DNA of 57,360 nucleotides from Alistipes sp. (GCA_017624955.1 JAGAMA010000022.1:1-57360), one strand, 5' to 3'. Positions 46,897 to 55,388 are shown, numbered from the stretch's first letter. The notes: generated by a model not told the origin, from the letters alone. Numbers and translations: made by a program.

Positions 46897-46935
46897 AGGC
46901 CCGTTTGGTAGTGATACCGAACGGGCCTTGTTTTA
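46897..46935 (+). terminator. Terminator after susCD
   Basis: 14-bp stem AGGCCCGTTTGGTA with TACCGAACGGGCCT (one G-T pair), loop GTGA, then TTGTTTTA. Confidence 0.85.
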
Positions 46936-46944
46936 TGGCTTGTG

Positions 46945-46991
46945 GCAAAATAGAGGGTGTGGCCTTCAAGTTGAAGGCCACACCCTCTATT
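46945..46991 (-). terminator. Terminator of the hybrid two-component regulator gene
   Basis: Perfect 19-bp stem (46949-46967 with 46973-46991) followed on the minus strand by TTTTGCC. It lies just beyond the susCD terminator, so the convergent transcripts end separately. Confidence 0.85.
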
Positions 46992-47008
46992 AGCTTATCA
47001 TCGCGGGA

Positions 47009-50000
47009 TTATTTCTTCACCTGAGAGGGCAGTATATCGAAGCGTTTCTTAAAGCACTTCGAGAAGTAGCGCGGGTCGGAGAAGCCGACCATGTAGCTCA
47101 CCGACGAGACATCGTAAGCCCCCGAGGCGAGGAGCTGGTGGGCGCGTTTGAGGCGCATTTCGCGGATAAACTCAACGGGCGTGATACCCAGCAACGCCTT
47201 GATCTTATTGTAGAAGGTCGAGTGGGCCATGTTCAACTCGCGGGCAAACTCCTCGATCGTGATCTCCGTGTTGTCCATGTGCTTCTCGATGACGGCCATG
47301 AGGTGCTTCATAAACTCCTCATCCTGCGAGAGGAGGTGCGGTTGTACGGGCGAGATCTCCTCCAGGCGGCTGTTGGGCGCGGTGAGCTGGCTGAGGAATC
47401 GCTCACGCATGGTGCGATAGTGGTTCAGCAGGTTACGAATACGCGCCTTGAGGTAGGAGCCGACAAAGGGCTTGGTGATGTAGTCGTCAATGCCCTGCTC
47501 AAGGCCCGAAATGCGGTCGTCGAGCGACGATTTGGCCGAGAGAATCACAATGGGCAGGTGGCACAACGCTGCATCGGATTTGATGCGCGAAACCATCTCC
47601 AGACCATCCATAACAGGCATCATCACATCGGTCAGGATTAGGTCGGGGGACTCCGTGCGGGCCAACTCCAGACCCTCGGCACCGTTGGCCGCCGTCACAA
47701 CGCGGTATTCCGACGAAAGGATGTCGTTCAGCACCGTGCGCAGCTCCTGGTTATCCTCCACTACCAGCAGGGTCATCTTCTCGTTGTCATCGGGCGGAAT
47801 CGGGAGCGTATCTGCCTCGGTGGCGCTTCCTGCGGTGGGTTCGCTGATGACCAACTCGGCGTGCGCAAGGCGGGCGTAGTGGTTGCGGCAGATCGGCAGT
47901 TGCACCGTAAAGCAGGAGCCGACCCCCGGGGTGCTCTCCACCTCGATCGTGCCCTCCATCAGGTCGATCAGCTCCTTGATGAGCGATAGCCCGATACCCG
48001 ACGAGGGGAAGTTGGTCGTACCCAAGATGTTCTCAAAGCGGCGGAAAAGGCGCTCCTTGGCCTTTTGATCCATGCCGATACCCTCGTCCGAAACGATAAT
48101 CGTCAGCTGCTGCGTGTCGGCCGAGACGCTGAAGTGAATGCCTCGCCCCACGGGAGTGTATTTGAAGGCGTTGGAGAGCAGATTGACGCAGATTTTCTCC
48201 ACCTTATCCCGATCCATCCACCCTAAAAGTCCCGCTTCGGGGAGCCGGATGGTGTATTCGTTGCGGTTGCGCTCGGCCATCAGGTGGAAATTCTCGGCAA
48301 TGCGTTGCAGCAGGGGGAGCAGTTCGACCTGCTCGACGAGGAGCTTCATCTTGCCGTTCTCGATCTTTCTGAAGTCGAGAATCTGGTTGATGAGGCGCAA
48401 CATGCGTTGCGTATTTTGCTGGACGATGCCGAGGTAGTTGCGCGCCTTGTCGCTCAGCGCCTCATGCTCCAGCACCTCATCCACGGGCGAGGCGATCAGC
48501 GTCAGCGGGGTGCGCAACTCGTGCGAAACATCGGTGAAGAAGCGCAACTTGATGTCGGTGAGGTGTTGTTCGATGTCGATGCGGCTGCGCAGTCGGTAGA
48601 TGTGCAGGTAGACCGAGAGGGCGGTCAGTATCAGTGCCATGACGGCCAGCGCAATGAGCAGCATGGCCCACAGGGTCTCCCTAAAGCGCGGCGTAACGAC
48701 CACTTCCAGTGAGCGCAGGTTATCGACCTTCACGCCATCGCTGTTGGTCGAGTAGACCTCGAAGCGGTATTTGCCGGGGCACAGATCGGTATAGGAGGCC
48801 GTGTGGTGTCCGACCACGCGATTCCACTCCGTCTCCATCCCCTGCATGCGGTAGTGGTACTCGATGGTGGTGGGGTTGGCATAGTCGAGCGCAGCAAATT
48901 GAATCTGGATATCGCGCTCCTCGGGATTCAATTCGATCCGGTTGAGGTGGTCAACCATCCGCTCTTCGCCCGTTCCGGAGATGTTGAGCGCAGAGAAGGC
49001 GATGGGCGGCACATAGCTGCTTTTTTGGGGCGCATCGGTTCGGATGAGGGCGATACCTCCGTTGGTGCCGACAACAAGATCGTTGCCGAGGAAGGTCGGT
49101 TGGGTCTCGGTGTAGATGCGTTGGCGTTCGCCGTAGGATTCGAAGCTCTCCGTCTTCGGGTTGAAGCGGTTGATGGAGTTCTCGCTGATGACCCACAACA
49201 TGCCGTTTCGGTCTTCGCGCATGGTATGCGTAAGCTCCGATTGCAGGCCGTATTTATTGTTGAAGGTATGGAATCGGATCGAATCGCTAAGCAGCGAGGG
49301 TGAAAGCACGCGGCAGATACCACCCGTAAAGCTCATGGCGTAGCAGTCGCCTCGGCTATCGGCGAACATCGAGTGGATATCGTTGGCCGGCAGGCTGTAC
49401 GAATCTTCGGGGCGCATGCGGTTGATATAGAAGGGAACCCGGTCGCCCTCCGTGAAGTCGAGCGGGAAGGTGATCAATCCGCTGATGGTACCCAGCATCA
49501 GGGCATCATCCTTCTCCTCAATGGCGCGGATGTTGGCTCCATGCTCGATCGGATATTGGCTGAAGTAGTTTTCGGCGTGTAGGAAACGCACCTTTCCCGC
49601 ATCCTGTTGAACGAGGTTGATACCTCCATCATAGGATCCGACCCACAGCCGGTTGCGACTATCGATAAACAGGTCGAAAACACTATCTCCACTGATGCTG
49701 AAGGGGTCATTCGGGTCGTGTCGGTAGTGGGTGATGCGGTAGCGATTTTCGCCCACGGGCTGCAGGTGGCACAACCCTCGCAGGCGGGTACCCATCCACA
49801 AGTCACCCTCTTTGGTCTCAAGGATTTTGTAAACATTGCCTACGAAGCGTGTCGGTGTTTTGTAAATCGCTCCATCGCTGCCGAGATAGCCTTCCAGGGT
49901 AAGGTCGGCATTGAAGATGCGCACATACCCGCCTTTGGTGGCCACCCACAAGCGGTTGTGTCGGTCGGTCATCAAGGCGCGGGTATCATGCCCCGCATCG

Positions 50001-51298
50001 AGCGTGCGATACCGAATGTCGTCAGGGCGTAGTGTAATACGATAGAGGCCCGATGTGCCCGTGTACCATAAGTTGCCCTGTCGATCCAGGAAATGGAGCA
50101 ACATGGTCGGCGTAAAGCGCGTTTCGGGGAGGGCGGGGTCGGCGTAGTAGGTTTTCAGGCATTGCTCCTTATAGTCGAAATAGCCGAGCGTACCCCTTCT
50201 TGGCAGCACCCAAAATGTACCATTCGTATCCTCAAAGCAGAAGGGGATGCTTTCGGCCGAGGCGTATGGAATATCCTCTTTGGGGGATTGCAGGTATTGC
50301 AAATCGCCCTGCTGTAAATCGTAGCGCACGATACCCTCGCCGTAGGTGTTCATCCAAAGCTGTTTCCGGCTATCGAGAAAGAAGTTAGAAACGTGGGTAT
50401 TCGGAGTGCTGCATCGAGCGAGGTCTATGTGCACGAAGCGCCGATTTAGCGGGGTGTAGATCCAGGCTCCACGATGGGTGGCGATGGCAATACGTTCCTT
50501 ATCGAGCGTCATCACAAAGTCGGCCGTACCGATCTGTTCGGGCAACGAAATACGCTCTATCGAGCCGCTTTTGGTGGAGATCAATAGCAGCTGTTTGTGG
50601 TCGGTCAGCAGACAAATGCGGTTCGTGTAGCGGGTTGCAGATAAGATCTGCACCCCCTCCGACATGGCTACTTCGCGCTCGCCGATAAAGAGCTTTCGAT
50701 CGCCCACCAAGCAGATTTCCTCCTCCTCGCTCAGAAGTACATCTACGATTTTCGAGATTCCCAGCGGATTCTCCCCCTGCTTAAACCAGTGGGTGCGAAT
50801 ACCTCTTCCCTGTTCGATGTCGAGTTGCGCTTCGTTGATTTGCACCACGCGGTCGTTCGACACCAAAATCGTTTGGCCGTTTTCGAAGGTTTTGAGCAGG
50901 CGAAAGGAGGGTTTCGATGTGGTATTGTTGATCTGCTCGAGGGGGAGATAGTAGAATCGTTCCCGAATGGGATCGAAGAGGTAGAGGTTGTGCTCGTGGT
51001 CGCGGCAGTAGATCATGCCGCTCTTGCCAATGACGATTTCGAGGATGCGGTTACTCTCCATCACACACTCCTCGCCCGGGTAGGTCTTGTAGTTCTTGAA
51101 GGTGTAGCCGTCGAAGCGGTGCAGACCGTTCCAGGTCGAGAACCAGAGGAAACCGCGCTCATCCTGGCGGATGTCGGTCACCATGTGCTCGGAGAGCTCA
51201 TGCGAATAGTTCTGCATGCGCAGTGCCGACTGTGCCGCCATTCGTTGAATCGGCAGCAACAGCATCAAAACGCTCCACAAAGCCCAAATGCATCTCAT
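47009..51298 (-). CDS. Hybrid two-component system sensor/regulator (HTCS)
   Basis: 1429 aa from the ATG ending at 51298, giving a signal peptide (about 1-22) and placing the start 23 bp after a TACCTTTG promoter. Periplasmic sensor of 14 or so Reg_prop propeller blades (about 25-735) and a Y_Y_Y domain (about 755-845), membrane helix (about 855-880), HisKA with His926 in SHELRTPLT, HATPase_c (about 1030-1145), receiver with Asp1224 in LILTDVMMP, and an AraC-type DNA-binding domain (about 1325-1429). One polypeptide senses a glycan fragment and activates the locus. It converges on susCD, presumably its target. Confidence 0.94.
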   Translation of the reverse strand: MRCIWALWSVLMLLLPIQRMAAQSALRMQNYSHELSEHMVTDIRQDERGFLWFSTWNGLHRFDGYTFKNYKTYPGEECVMESNRILEIVIGKSGMIYCRDHEHNLYLFDPIRERFYYLPLEQINNTTSKPSFRLLKTFENGQTILVSNDRVVQINEAQLDIEQGRGIRTHWFKQGENPLGISKIVDVLLSEEEEICLVGDRKLFIGEREVAMSEGVQILSATRYTNRICLLTDHKQLLLISTKSGSIERISLPEQIGTADFVMTLDKERIAIATHRGAWIYTPLNRRFVHIDLARCSTPNTHVSNFFLDSRKQLWMNTYGEGIVRYDLQQGDLQYLQSPKEDIPYASAESIPFCFEDTNGTFWVLPRRGTLGYFDYKEQCLKTYYADPALPETRFTPTMLLHFLDRQGNLWYTGTSGLYRITLRPDDIRYRTLDAGHDTRALMTDRHNRLWVATKGGYVRIFNADLTLEGYLGSDGAIYKTPTRFVGNVYKILETKEGDLWMGTRLRGLCHLQPVGENRYRITHYRHDPNDPFSISGDSVFDLFIDSRNRLWVGSYDGGINLVQQDAGKVRFLHAENYFSQYPIEHGANIRAIEEKDDALMLGTISGLITFPLDFTEGDRVPFYINRMRPEDSYSLPANDIHSMFADSRGDCYAMSFTGGICRVLSPSLLSDSIRFHTFNNKYGLQSELTHTMREDRNGMLWVISENSINRFNPKTESFESYGERQRIYTETQPTFLGNDLVVGTNGGIALIRTDAPQKSSYVPPIAFSALNISGTGEERMVDHLNRIELNPEERDIQIQFAALDYANPTTIEYHYRMQGMETEWNRVVGHHTASYTDLCPGKYRFEVYSTNSDGVKVDNLRSLEVVVTPRFRETLWAMLLIALAVMALILTALSVYLHIYRLRSRIDIEQHLTDIKLRFFTDVSHELRTPLTLIASPVDEVLEHEALSDKARNYLGIVQQNTQRMLRLINQILDFRKIENGKMKLLVEQVELLPLLQRIAENFHLMAERNRNEYTIRLPEAGLLGWMDRDKVEKICVNLLSNAFKYTPVGRGIHFSVSADTQQLTIIVSDEGIGMDQKAKERLFRRFENILGTTNFPSSGIGLSLIKELIDLMEGTIEVESTPGVGSCFTVQLPICRNHYARLAHAELVISEPTAGSATEADTLPIPPDDNEKMTLLVVEDNQELRTVLNDILSSEYRVVTAANGAEGLELARTESPDLILTDVMMPVMDGLEMVSRIKSDAALCHLPIVILSAKSSLDDRISGLEQGIDDYITKPFVGSYLKARIRNLLNHYRTMRERFLSQLTAPNSRLEEISPVQPHLLSQDEEFMKHLMAVIEKHMDNTEITIEEFARELNMAHSTFYNKIKALLGITPVEFIREMRLKRAHQLLASGAYDVSSVSYMVGFSDPRYFSKCFKKRFDILPSQVKK

Positions 51299-51321
51299 AG
51301 AATTATCCCCGCTATATTGAC

Positions 51322-51329
51322 CAAAGGTA
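51322..51329 (-). promoter_or_regulatory. Promoter -7 element for the HTCS gene
   Basis: TACCTTTG on the minus strand matches TAnnTTTG, 23 bp before the chosen start codon. Confidence 0.6.
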
Positions 51330-51364
51330 CGAATTTTTCGTAAGATTATCAAGGCCGAACCGCT

Positions 51365-51400
51365 TATAAAAAAAAGAGTTGCCCAACGGCAACTCTTTTT
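51365..51400 (-). terminator. Terminator of rplY-pth
   Basis: 13-bp stem (51371-51383 with 51388-51400, AGAGTTGCC/GGCAACTCT core), loop CAAC, T-run on the minus strand. It overlaps the pth stop codon by two bases. Confidence 0.85.
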
Positions 51401-51962
51401 ATTTCTTGTTGAAGTTGTTCATCGTCATCTGGCAGCCGACCGAGACAAACGAGAGGATCGCATCGCCGAAGAGTTTCAACCGTTCGGGCATCGCCTTCAG
51501 CTCCTCGTCCGACCACTTGCCCAGCACATAATCGACCTGGTGGCCGCGCGGGAAGTCGCCCCCCACGCCGAAGCGCATGCGGGCAAAGGACTCCGTGCCC
51601 AGGAGCTCGGCGATATTCTTCAGGCCGTTATGGCCACCGGCCGACCCTTGCGGGCGCAGGCGCAACTGACCAAACGGGATGGCGATATCGTCCGAAATGA
51701 CGAGCAGGTTTTCGGGCTTGATCTTCTCCTGCTCCATCCAGTAGCGTACGGCCTTGCCCGAGAGGTTCATGTAGGTCGAGGGCTTCAAGAGAAGCACCGT
51801 GCGACCGCGATGACGCAGGGTGGCCATATCGCCGTAGCGGACGGTCGAAAACGACGTGTTGGACACCCCGGCAAGGGCATCCAACACGCTGAATCCAATG
51901 TTGTGACGGGTATCGGCATACTCTGCGCCGATGTTTCCCAATCCAACAATGAGGTATTTCAT
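51399..51962 (-). CDS. pth: Peptidyl-tRNA hydrolase
   Basis: Releases peptides from tRNAs that drop off the ribosome (187 aa, normal length). N-terminal VGLGNIGAEYADTRHNIGF holds catalytic His20. KPSTYMNLSGKAV near 60-72 and GSAGGHNGLKNI near 106-117 are the tRNA/peptide-binding loops, and RMRFGVGG follows near 128. It is co-transcribed with rplY 12 nt upstream; the rplY-pth pairing is common in bacteria. Confidence 0.97.
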   Translation of the reverse strand: MKYLIVGLGNIGAEYADTRHNIGFSVLDALAGVSNTSFSTVRYGDMATLRHRGRTVLLLKPSTYMNLSGKAVRYWMEQEKIKPENLLVISDDIAIPFGQLRLRPQGSAGGHNGLKNIAELLGTESFARMRFGVGGDFPRGHQVDYVLGKWSDEELKAMPERLKLFGDAILSFVSVGCQMTMNNFNKK

Positions 51963-51974
51963 GCTGCGCTAAGA

Positions 51975-52547
51975 CTATTTCTCGGCGGCAGCGGCACCAC
52001 GAGCAGCACGGGTCATGCGAACGGCGCAGACAGCGGTCGTAGCGGGCGTCACGAACTTCAGGTTCTCCATGTTCAGGTCGCCAACGAAAATCGTCTTACC
52101 CAGACCCAGCGTCGTTACATCAACAACGATCTCATCGGGCAGGTTCTCGGCCAGAGCGCTTACGGTCACCTTGCGAGCCGACAGCACGAGCTTACCACCG
52201 ACCTTCACACCCTCGGCGTTACCCGTCAGACGAACGGGAACAGCTACCGATACGGGCTTGCCGTCAGCGATGCGGAAGAACTCAACGTGGAGCAGCTCCT
52301 CGCGTACGGGGTGCCACTGAACCTCACGCATTACGGCCTTCTCGACCTTCTCGCCGAAGTGGAACTCAACGATGTACGAGTTGGGGGTGTAGATCAGCGA
52401 CTTGATCTCACGGGGATCGATGGTGAAGTTTACGGTCTCACCGTTACCACAAAGTACGCAGGGTACCATACCCTCGCGACGAACAGCCTTGGCTGCCTTC
52501 TTGCCGAAGTCGTTACGCTCAACGGCATTTACAACGATAGTTTTCAT
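51975..52547 (-). CDS. rplY: 50S ribosomal protein L25 (Ctc/TL5 form)
   Basis: 190 aa: the long CTC-type L25 with N-terminal 5S rRNA-binding beta-barrel (about 1-95) and C-terminal TL5 domain (about 96-180). It sits in the large subunit on 5S rRNA and is stress-linked in some bacteria. The tail is Ala-rich (TRAARGAAAAEK). A TACTTTTG promoter and a hairpin leader precede it, suggesting possible autoregulation. Confidence 0.96.
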   Translation of the reverse strand: MKTIVVNAVERNDFGKKAAKAVRREGMVPCVLCGNGETVNFTIDPREIKSLIYTPNSYIVEFHFGEKVEKAVMREVQWHPVREELLHVEFFRIADGKPVSVAVPVRLTGNAEGVKVGGKLVLSARKVTVSALAENLPDEIVVDVTTLGLGKTIFVGDLNMENLKFVTPATTAVCAVRMTRAARGAAAAEK

Positions 52548-52580
52548 GGTGTATGAAAATGTTTAAAAAGTTAAACCACC

Positions 52581-52625
52581 GACGGTTCTCAGCATAATTT
52601 CGGGGAATTATGCCCCAATACCGTC
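52581..52625 (-). promoter_or_regulatory. Structured 5' leader of rplY
   Basis: In the rplY mRNA an outer stem GACGGT/ACCGTC (52620-52625 with 52581-52586) encloses an inner perfect stem GCATAATT/AATTATGC (52606-52613 with 52592-52599). It lies between the promoter and the start codon, with no T-run after it, so regulation through translation or protein binding is likelier than attenuation. I do not recognise it as a known leader. Confidence 0.5.
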
Positions 52626-52637
52626 TGTTTGGGAGTG

Positions 52638-52645
52638 CAAAAGTA
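52638..52645 (-). promoter_or_regulatory. Promoter -7 element for rplY-pth
   Basis: TACTTTTG on the minus strand, 90 bp before the rplY start codon, giving room for the structured leader. Confidence 0.6.
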
Positions 52646-52690
52646 CAACGAAGAATCGGAAAATCAAAATTATTTGATAAAGAATGAGCT

Positions 52691-52734
52691 ACAAGGGCGG
52701 AAAAGGCGGCGAAAGGTGACTAAGGGAAGCTAAC
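52691..52734 (+). repeat. 10-bp phased repeats upstream of the sigma-factor gene
   Basis: About four units of the TAAAGGNNRC family (for example GAAAGGTGAC) repeat every 10 bp, followed by CTTTTCAACTTTT, the complement of the AAAAGTTG unit found after lacZ. The array lies between the divergent rplY and sigma promoters. Confidence 0.6.
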
Positions 52735-52753
52735 GCTTTTCAACTTTTTTTGC

Positions 52754-52761
52754 TAATTTTG
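52754..52761 (+). promoter_or_regulatory. Promoter -7 element for the ECF sigma gene
   Basis: TAATTTTG matches TAnnTTTG, 35 bp before the start codon at 52797. It resembles a housekeeping promoter; no clear ECF-type autoregulatory motif is seen. Confidence 0.5.
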
Positions 52762-52796
52762 TAACCAAACGGCCATTGGGTGGTCTAATCCGATAG

Positions 52797-53345
52797 ATGA
52801 CACACCACGACGAGCAACGATTGATTCGCAAAGTGTTGGAGGGCGATGCCGAGGCCTTTGCCCCCTTAGTCGAGCGGTACAGCCGCCCGATCTTCGCCCT
52901 CGTTGTCGGCATTGTGGGACAGCGGGAGGAGGCCGAGGAGCTGACACAGGATATCTTCCTCAAGGCCTATACGCACCTGGCGAGCTATGGCTCGCGCAGT
53001 GCCTTCTCGACTTGGCTCTACCGCATCGCCTGTAACACGGCGCTCACGGCCGTAAAACGCCGACAACGCCGCTTCGCGCTCTTCGACTTCAGCCGCGCGG
53101 AGCGCCTGCCCGAGCTTTCGGATGATGGGGAGCTGACGGAGCTCAGCGAAGCACAGGAGCAGGCCCTTCGGGCGGCGCTCGATCGCCTCGAGGCCGACGA
53201 GCGGGCGTTGATACAGCTCCACTACTACGAAAACCGCCCCTTGAGTGAGTGTGGCGAAATCCTCTCACTCACCGAAAACAATACGAAGGTGCGCCTGCAC
53301 CGAATCCGCAAAAAATTAGGAGTATGGATAACCGAAAAACAATAA
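52797..53345 (+). CDS. ECF-type RNA polymerase sigma factor
   Basis: 182 aa. Sigma-70 region 2 covers about 20-88 (FAPLVERYSRPIFALVVGIVG, EELTQDIFLKAY, STWLYRIACNTA). A short variable linker and region 4 (about 120-175, EADERALIQLHYYENRPLSECGEIL) follow. It would direct RNA polymerase to a small regulon. The next gene overlaps its end by 22 bp and encodes a one-TM protein, the usual arrangement for a membrane-tethered partner. The inducing signal is unknown. Confidence 0.94.
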   Translation: MTHHDEQRLIRKVLEGDAEAFAPLVERYSRPIFALVVGIVGQREEAEELTQDIFLKAYTHLASYGSRSAFSTWLYRIACNTALTAVKRRQRRFALFDFSRAERLPELSDDGELTELSEAQEQALRAALDRLEADERALIQLHYYENRPLSECGEILSLTENNTKVRLHRIRKKLGVWITEKQ

Positions 53346-53656
53346 GCGACAGCGAGTTGCGCCGTGTGGTGCAGGCTCGAAAGCAGCCCTACGAGCCGGC
53401 CTTTATGACCGAGAAGATCATGCGCGAGGTGAGGCGTGAGCAGGAGCGGATGCTCCGCCGTGAACGCCGCCTCTTCTTTGCCCCCGTGGTGGTGGCGATT
53501 GTGGTGTTGCTGGCCCTCGGAGCCTATGTGATGGTACACGCCTCGCAGGCGGTTGTCACACCCTGTGACGAGATGGCCTCCATGCTCCTCGTGGGCTTCT
53601 ACCTGCTCTACGAGTTGCAACGCTGGCTGTGTAAAAAATGGGGAATTCCCGAATAG
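53324..53656 (+). CDS. Small single-pass membrane protein, possible anti-sigma factor
   Basis: 110 aa from ATG 53324, which has AGGAG just upstream (53319-53323). A longer frame exists but starts inside region 4 of the sigma gene. Residues 1-45 are charged and cytoplasmic (SDSELRRVVQARKQ, EVRREQERMLRRERR). One helix covers about 47-70 (APVVVAIVVLLALGAYVMV), with a short hydrophobic second segment near 84-98. It has no ZAS zinc motif. Overlap with the sigma gene and topology suggest it controls that sigma factor. No sequence family is recognised. Confidence 0.7.
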   Translation: MDNRKTISDSELRRVVQARKQPYEPAFMTEKIMREVRREQERMLRRERRLFFAPVVVAIVVLLALGAYVMVHASQAVVTPCDEMASMLLVGFYLLYELQRWLCKKWGIPE

Positions 53657-53721
53657 AAATTTAGAATTTAGAATTCAAAATTAAGAATTATTTTAGTGGG
53701 CGCAGTAGGCTTAGTAGGCCC
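53654..53721 (+). repeat. 7-bp array at a stop codon followed by a 9-bp array
   Basis: TAGAATT-like units repeat about every 7 bp from the TAG stop of the small membrane protein to about 53696, then three 9-bp units AGTRGGCNY fill 53695-53721. The 7-bp family is the one found after the ABC permease and before mraY. Confidence 0.6.
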
Positions 53722-53826
53722 GGTTTGTAACCTTTTTCGCACTTTGCAGTCTAACCCATTGAACGCAAAACCGGTAGCGCAAGAAATGAGAAAACAAAAG
53801 TAAAACCTTAAAAAAAACAAATAATT

Positions 53827-54189
53827 ATGTTTGATGTAATCTTGACATTGGTTGTCGCTGTGGCGATTTATAAAATTGTCGAATTGTCGCTGACTCGTTT
53901 CGAGCGACTGAAGGCGCTACAAAAACTCGAAGGGCAGGATCTGGTGGAGTATCTGGGTAAGGCTGCACCGCAGGTGGATTCACTGAAACAGACGATGTGG
54001 TGGCTGATGCGTATTGGCAGTATTGTACTCGGTGTCGGTGTCGGCTTTTTGCAGTCGTTTTGGGTGGCGAATCTTCCCGAAGGTCCCTTTGGCGATACGC
54101 CGGAAATAATGCTTGTGGGCGGTATGATGCTCGGCGGTGCTTTGTTCCTGATTATCGAACTCTTCATCGAGCGCAAACTCCGCAAATAG
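53827..54189 (+). CDS. Small membrane protein (DUF6249-like)
   Basis: 120 aa with a membrane-skimming or single N-terminal helix (about 3-20), an amphipathic charged stretch (about 24-55) and two further membrane helices (about 58-78 and 94-113) ending in a basic RKLRK. The topology and its position behind an ECF sigma gene resemble DUF6249 proteins common in Bacteroidetes. It may belong to the regulon or be part of the sigma-control module. The 170-nt gap upstream contains the 7-bp and 9-bp arrays. Function unknown. Confidence 0.75.
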   Translation: MFDVILTLVVAVAIYKIVELSLTRFERLKALQKLEGQDLVEYLGKAAPQVDSLKQTMWWLMRIGSIVLGVGVGFLQSFWVANLPEGPFGDTPEIMLVGGMMLGGALFLIIELFIERKLRK

Positions 54190-54214
54190 ACAAGAACCAA
54201 CCACTTTTAACAAC

Positions 54215-54249
54215 AAGCGAGGGTGTCCCGTTATAGGACACCCTCGCTT
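54215..54249. terminator. Bidirectional terminator between the DUF6249-like gene and galE
   Basis: Perfect 14-bp stem AAGCGAGGGTGTCC/GGACACCCTCGCTT with a 7-nt loop. On the galE side it is reached directly after the 7-bp repeat array. Confidence 0.85.
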
Positions 54250-54284
54250 ATCTTTGCTCTTTGCTCTTCACTCTTTCCTCTTTA
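54250..54284 (-). repeat. 7-bp purine repeat array starting at the galE stop codon
   Basis: Exactly five 7-bp units (TAAAGAG, GAAAGAG, TGAAGAG and two CAAAGA-type units) begin with the TAA of galE and end where the terminator stem begins. Confidence 0.75.
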
Positions 54285-55313
54285 TTCAATGCCTCTTACA
54301 TGCTTCTCCCAGGCCCAGGCCGAGCGGAGCGTGTCGTCGAGGTTGCGCGTAGCCTTCCAGCCCAGCTCCTCGTTCGCCAGGGTCGGGTCGGCCCAGATGG
54401 CGATGATATCGCCCTCGCGGCGGTCGGCAATCTTGTAGTTGAGTTTCAGCGAGTTGGCCTCCTCGAAGCGGTGCACCAGCTCCAGCACCGAGACACCGTT
54501 GCCCGTGCCGACATTGAAGACCTCGTAATTCTGCTTGTTCTTCCCCTCGATCATACGGGTAATGGCTACGACATGGGCGCGCGCCAGATCCACCACATCG
54601 ATATAGTCGCGGATGTTCGAGCCGTCGGGGGTGGGGTAGTCGTTGCCGAATACCGAGAGGCACTCGCGGATGCCGGCAGCGGTCTGCGTCACGAAGGGGA
54701 CAAGGTTCTGCGGTACACCGCGCGGCAGCTCACCGATGAGGGCCGAGGGGTGTGCACCGATGGGGTTGAAGTAGCGCAGGGCGATACCCTTCAAATCGCC
54801 ATAGGCACGCACCGAGTCGCGCAGGATATCCTCGCACATGGTCTTCGTATTGCCGTAGGGCGAGGTGGCCGGCTTGCGGGGCGTTTGCTCCGTTACGGGC
54901 TGCTTGTCGGGCTCGCCATAGACCGTACACGACGACGAGAAGACGATGTTGTGACGGCCGTAGGTGCGCATCAGCTCGATGATGTTCATCAGCGACGTAA
55001 GGTTGTTGCGGTAGTACTCCAACGGCTTCTGCACCGATTCGCCCACAGCCTTGTAGGCGGCAAAGTGAATCACCGAGTCGAACTCATATTTTTCGAACAG
55101 CTCCTTGGCCAAACGCTCCTTGTCGCAGCAATCGACCTCGACAAAGGGAACCTCTACGCCCGTAATTTTGCGGACACCCTCGACAGCGCCCAGGTCGCTA
55201 TTTGAAAGATTGTCGGCAATCACTACATCGTAGCCCGCCTCGATGAGCTCCACAGCCGTGTGCGATCCGATATACCCCGCGCCACCGCTGACCAATACAC
55301 AATGCTTCTTCAT
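54282..55313 (-). CDS. galE: UDP-glucose 4-epimerase
   Basis: Extended short-chain dehydrogenase (343 aa) interconverting UDP-glucose and UDP-galactose with bound NAD. GGAGYIGSHTAVELIEAGYD (about 11-30) is the NAD motif. Catalytic Tyr153 and Lys157 lie in the YGNTK element, preceded by SSSCTVYG near 125. Length normal. It is transcribed alone and provides UDP-galactose for glycan synthesis or uses galactose released by enzymes such as the GH2 enzyme. Its TATCTTTG promoter lies back-to-back with that of kbl. Confidence 0.97.
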   Translation of the reverse strand: MKKHCVLVSGGAGYIGSHTAVELIEAGYDVVIADNLSNSDLGAVEGVRKITGVEVPFVEVDCCDKERLAKELFEKYEFDSVIHFAAYKAVGESVQKPLEYYRNNLTSLMNIIELMRTYGRHNIVFSSSCTVYGEPDKQPVTEQTPRKPATSPYGNTKTMCEDILRDSVRAYGDLKGIALRYFNPIGAHPSALIGELPRGVPQNLVPFVTQTAAGIRECLSVFGNDYPTPDGSNIRDYIDVVDLARAHVVAITRMIEGKNKQNYEVFNVGTGNGVSVLELVHRFEEANSLKLNYKIADRREGDIIAIWADPTLANEELGWKATRNLDDTLRSAWAWEKHVRGIE

Positions 55314-55349
55314 GATACGAAAATGATGGAAAAATGTTTATTTCTACCG

Positions 55350-55357
55350 CAAAGATA
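55350..55357 (-). promoter_or_regulatory. Promoter -7 element for galE
   Basis: TATCTTTG on the minus strand, 36 bp before the start codon. Confidence 0.6.
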
Positions 55358-55380
55358 GTGGAAAATCAAAACAAAGTCAT

Positions 55381-55388
55381 TATATTTG
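55381..55388 (+). promoter_or_regulatory. Promoter -7 element for kbl-lrp
   Basis: TATATTTG, 46 bp before the kbl start codon, 23 bp from the divergent galE element. Confidence 0.6.
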
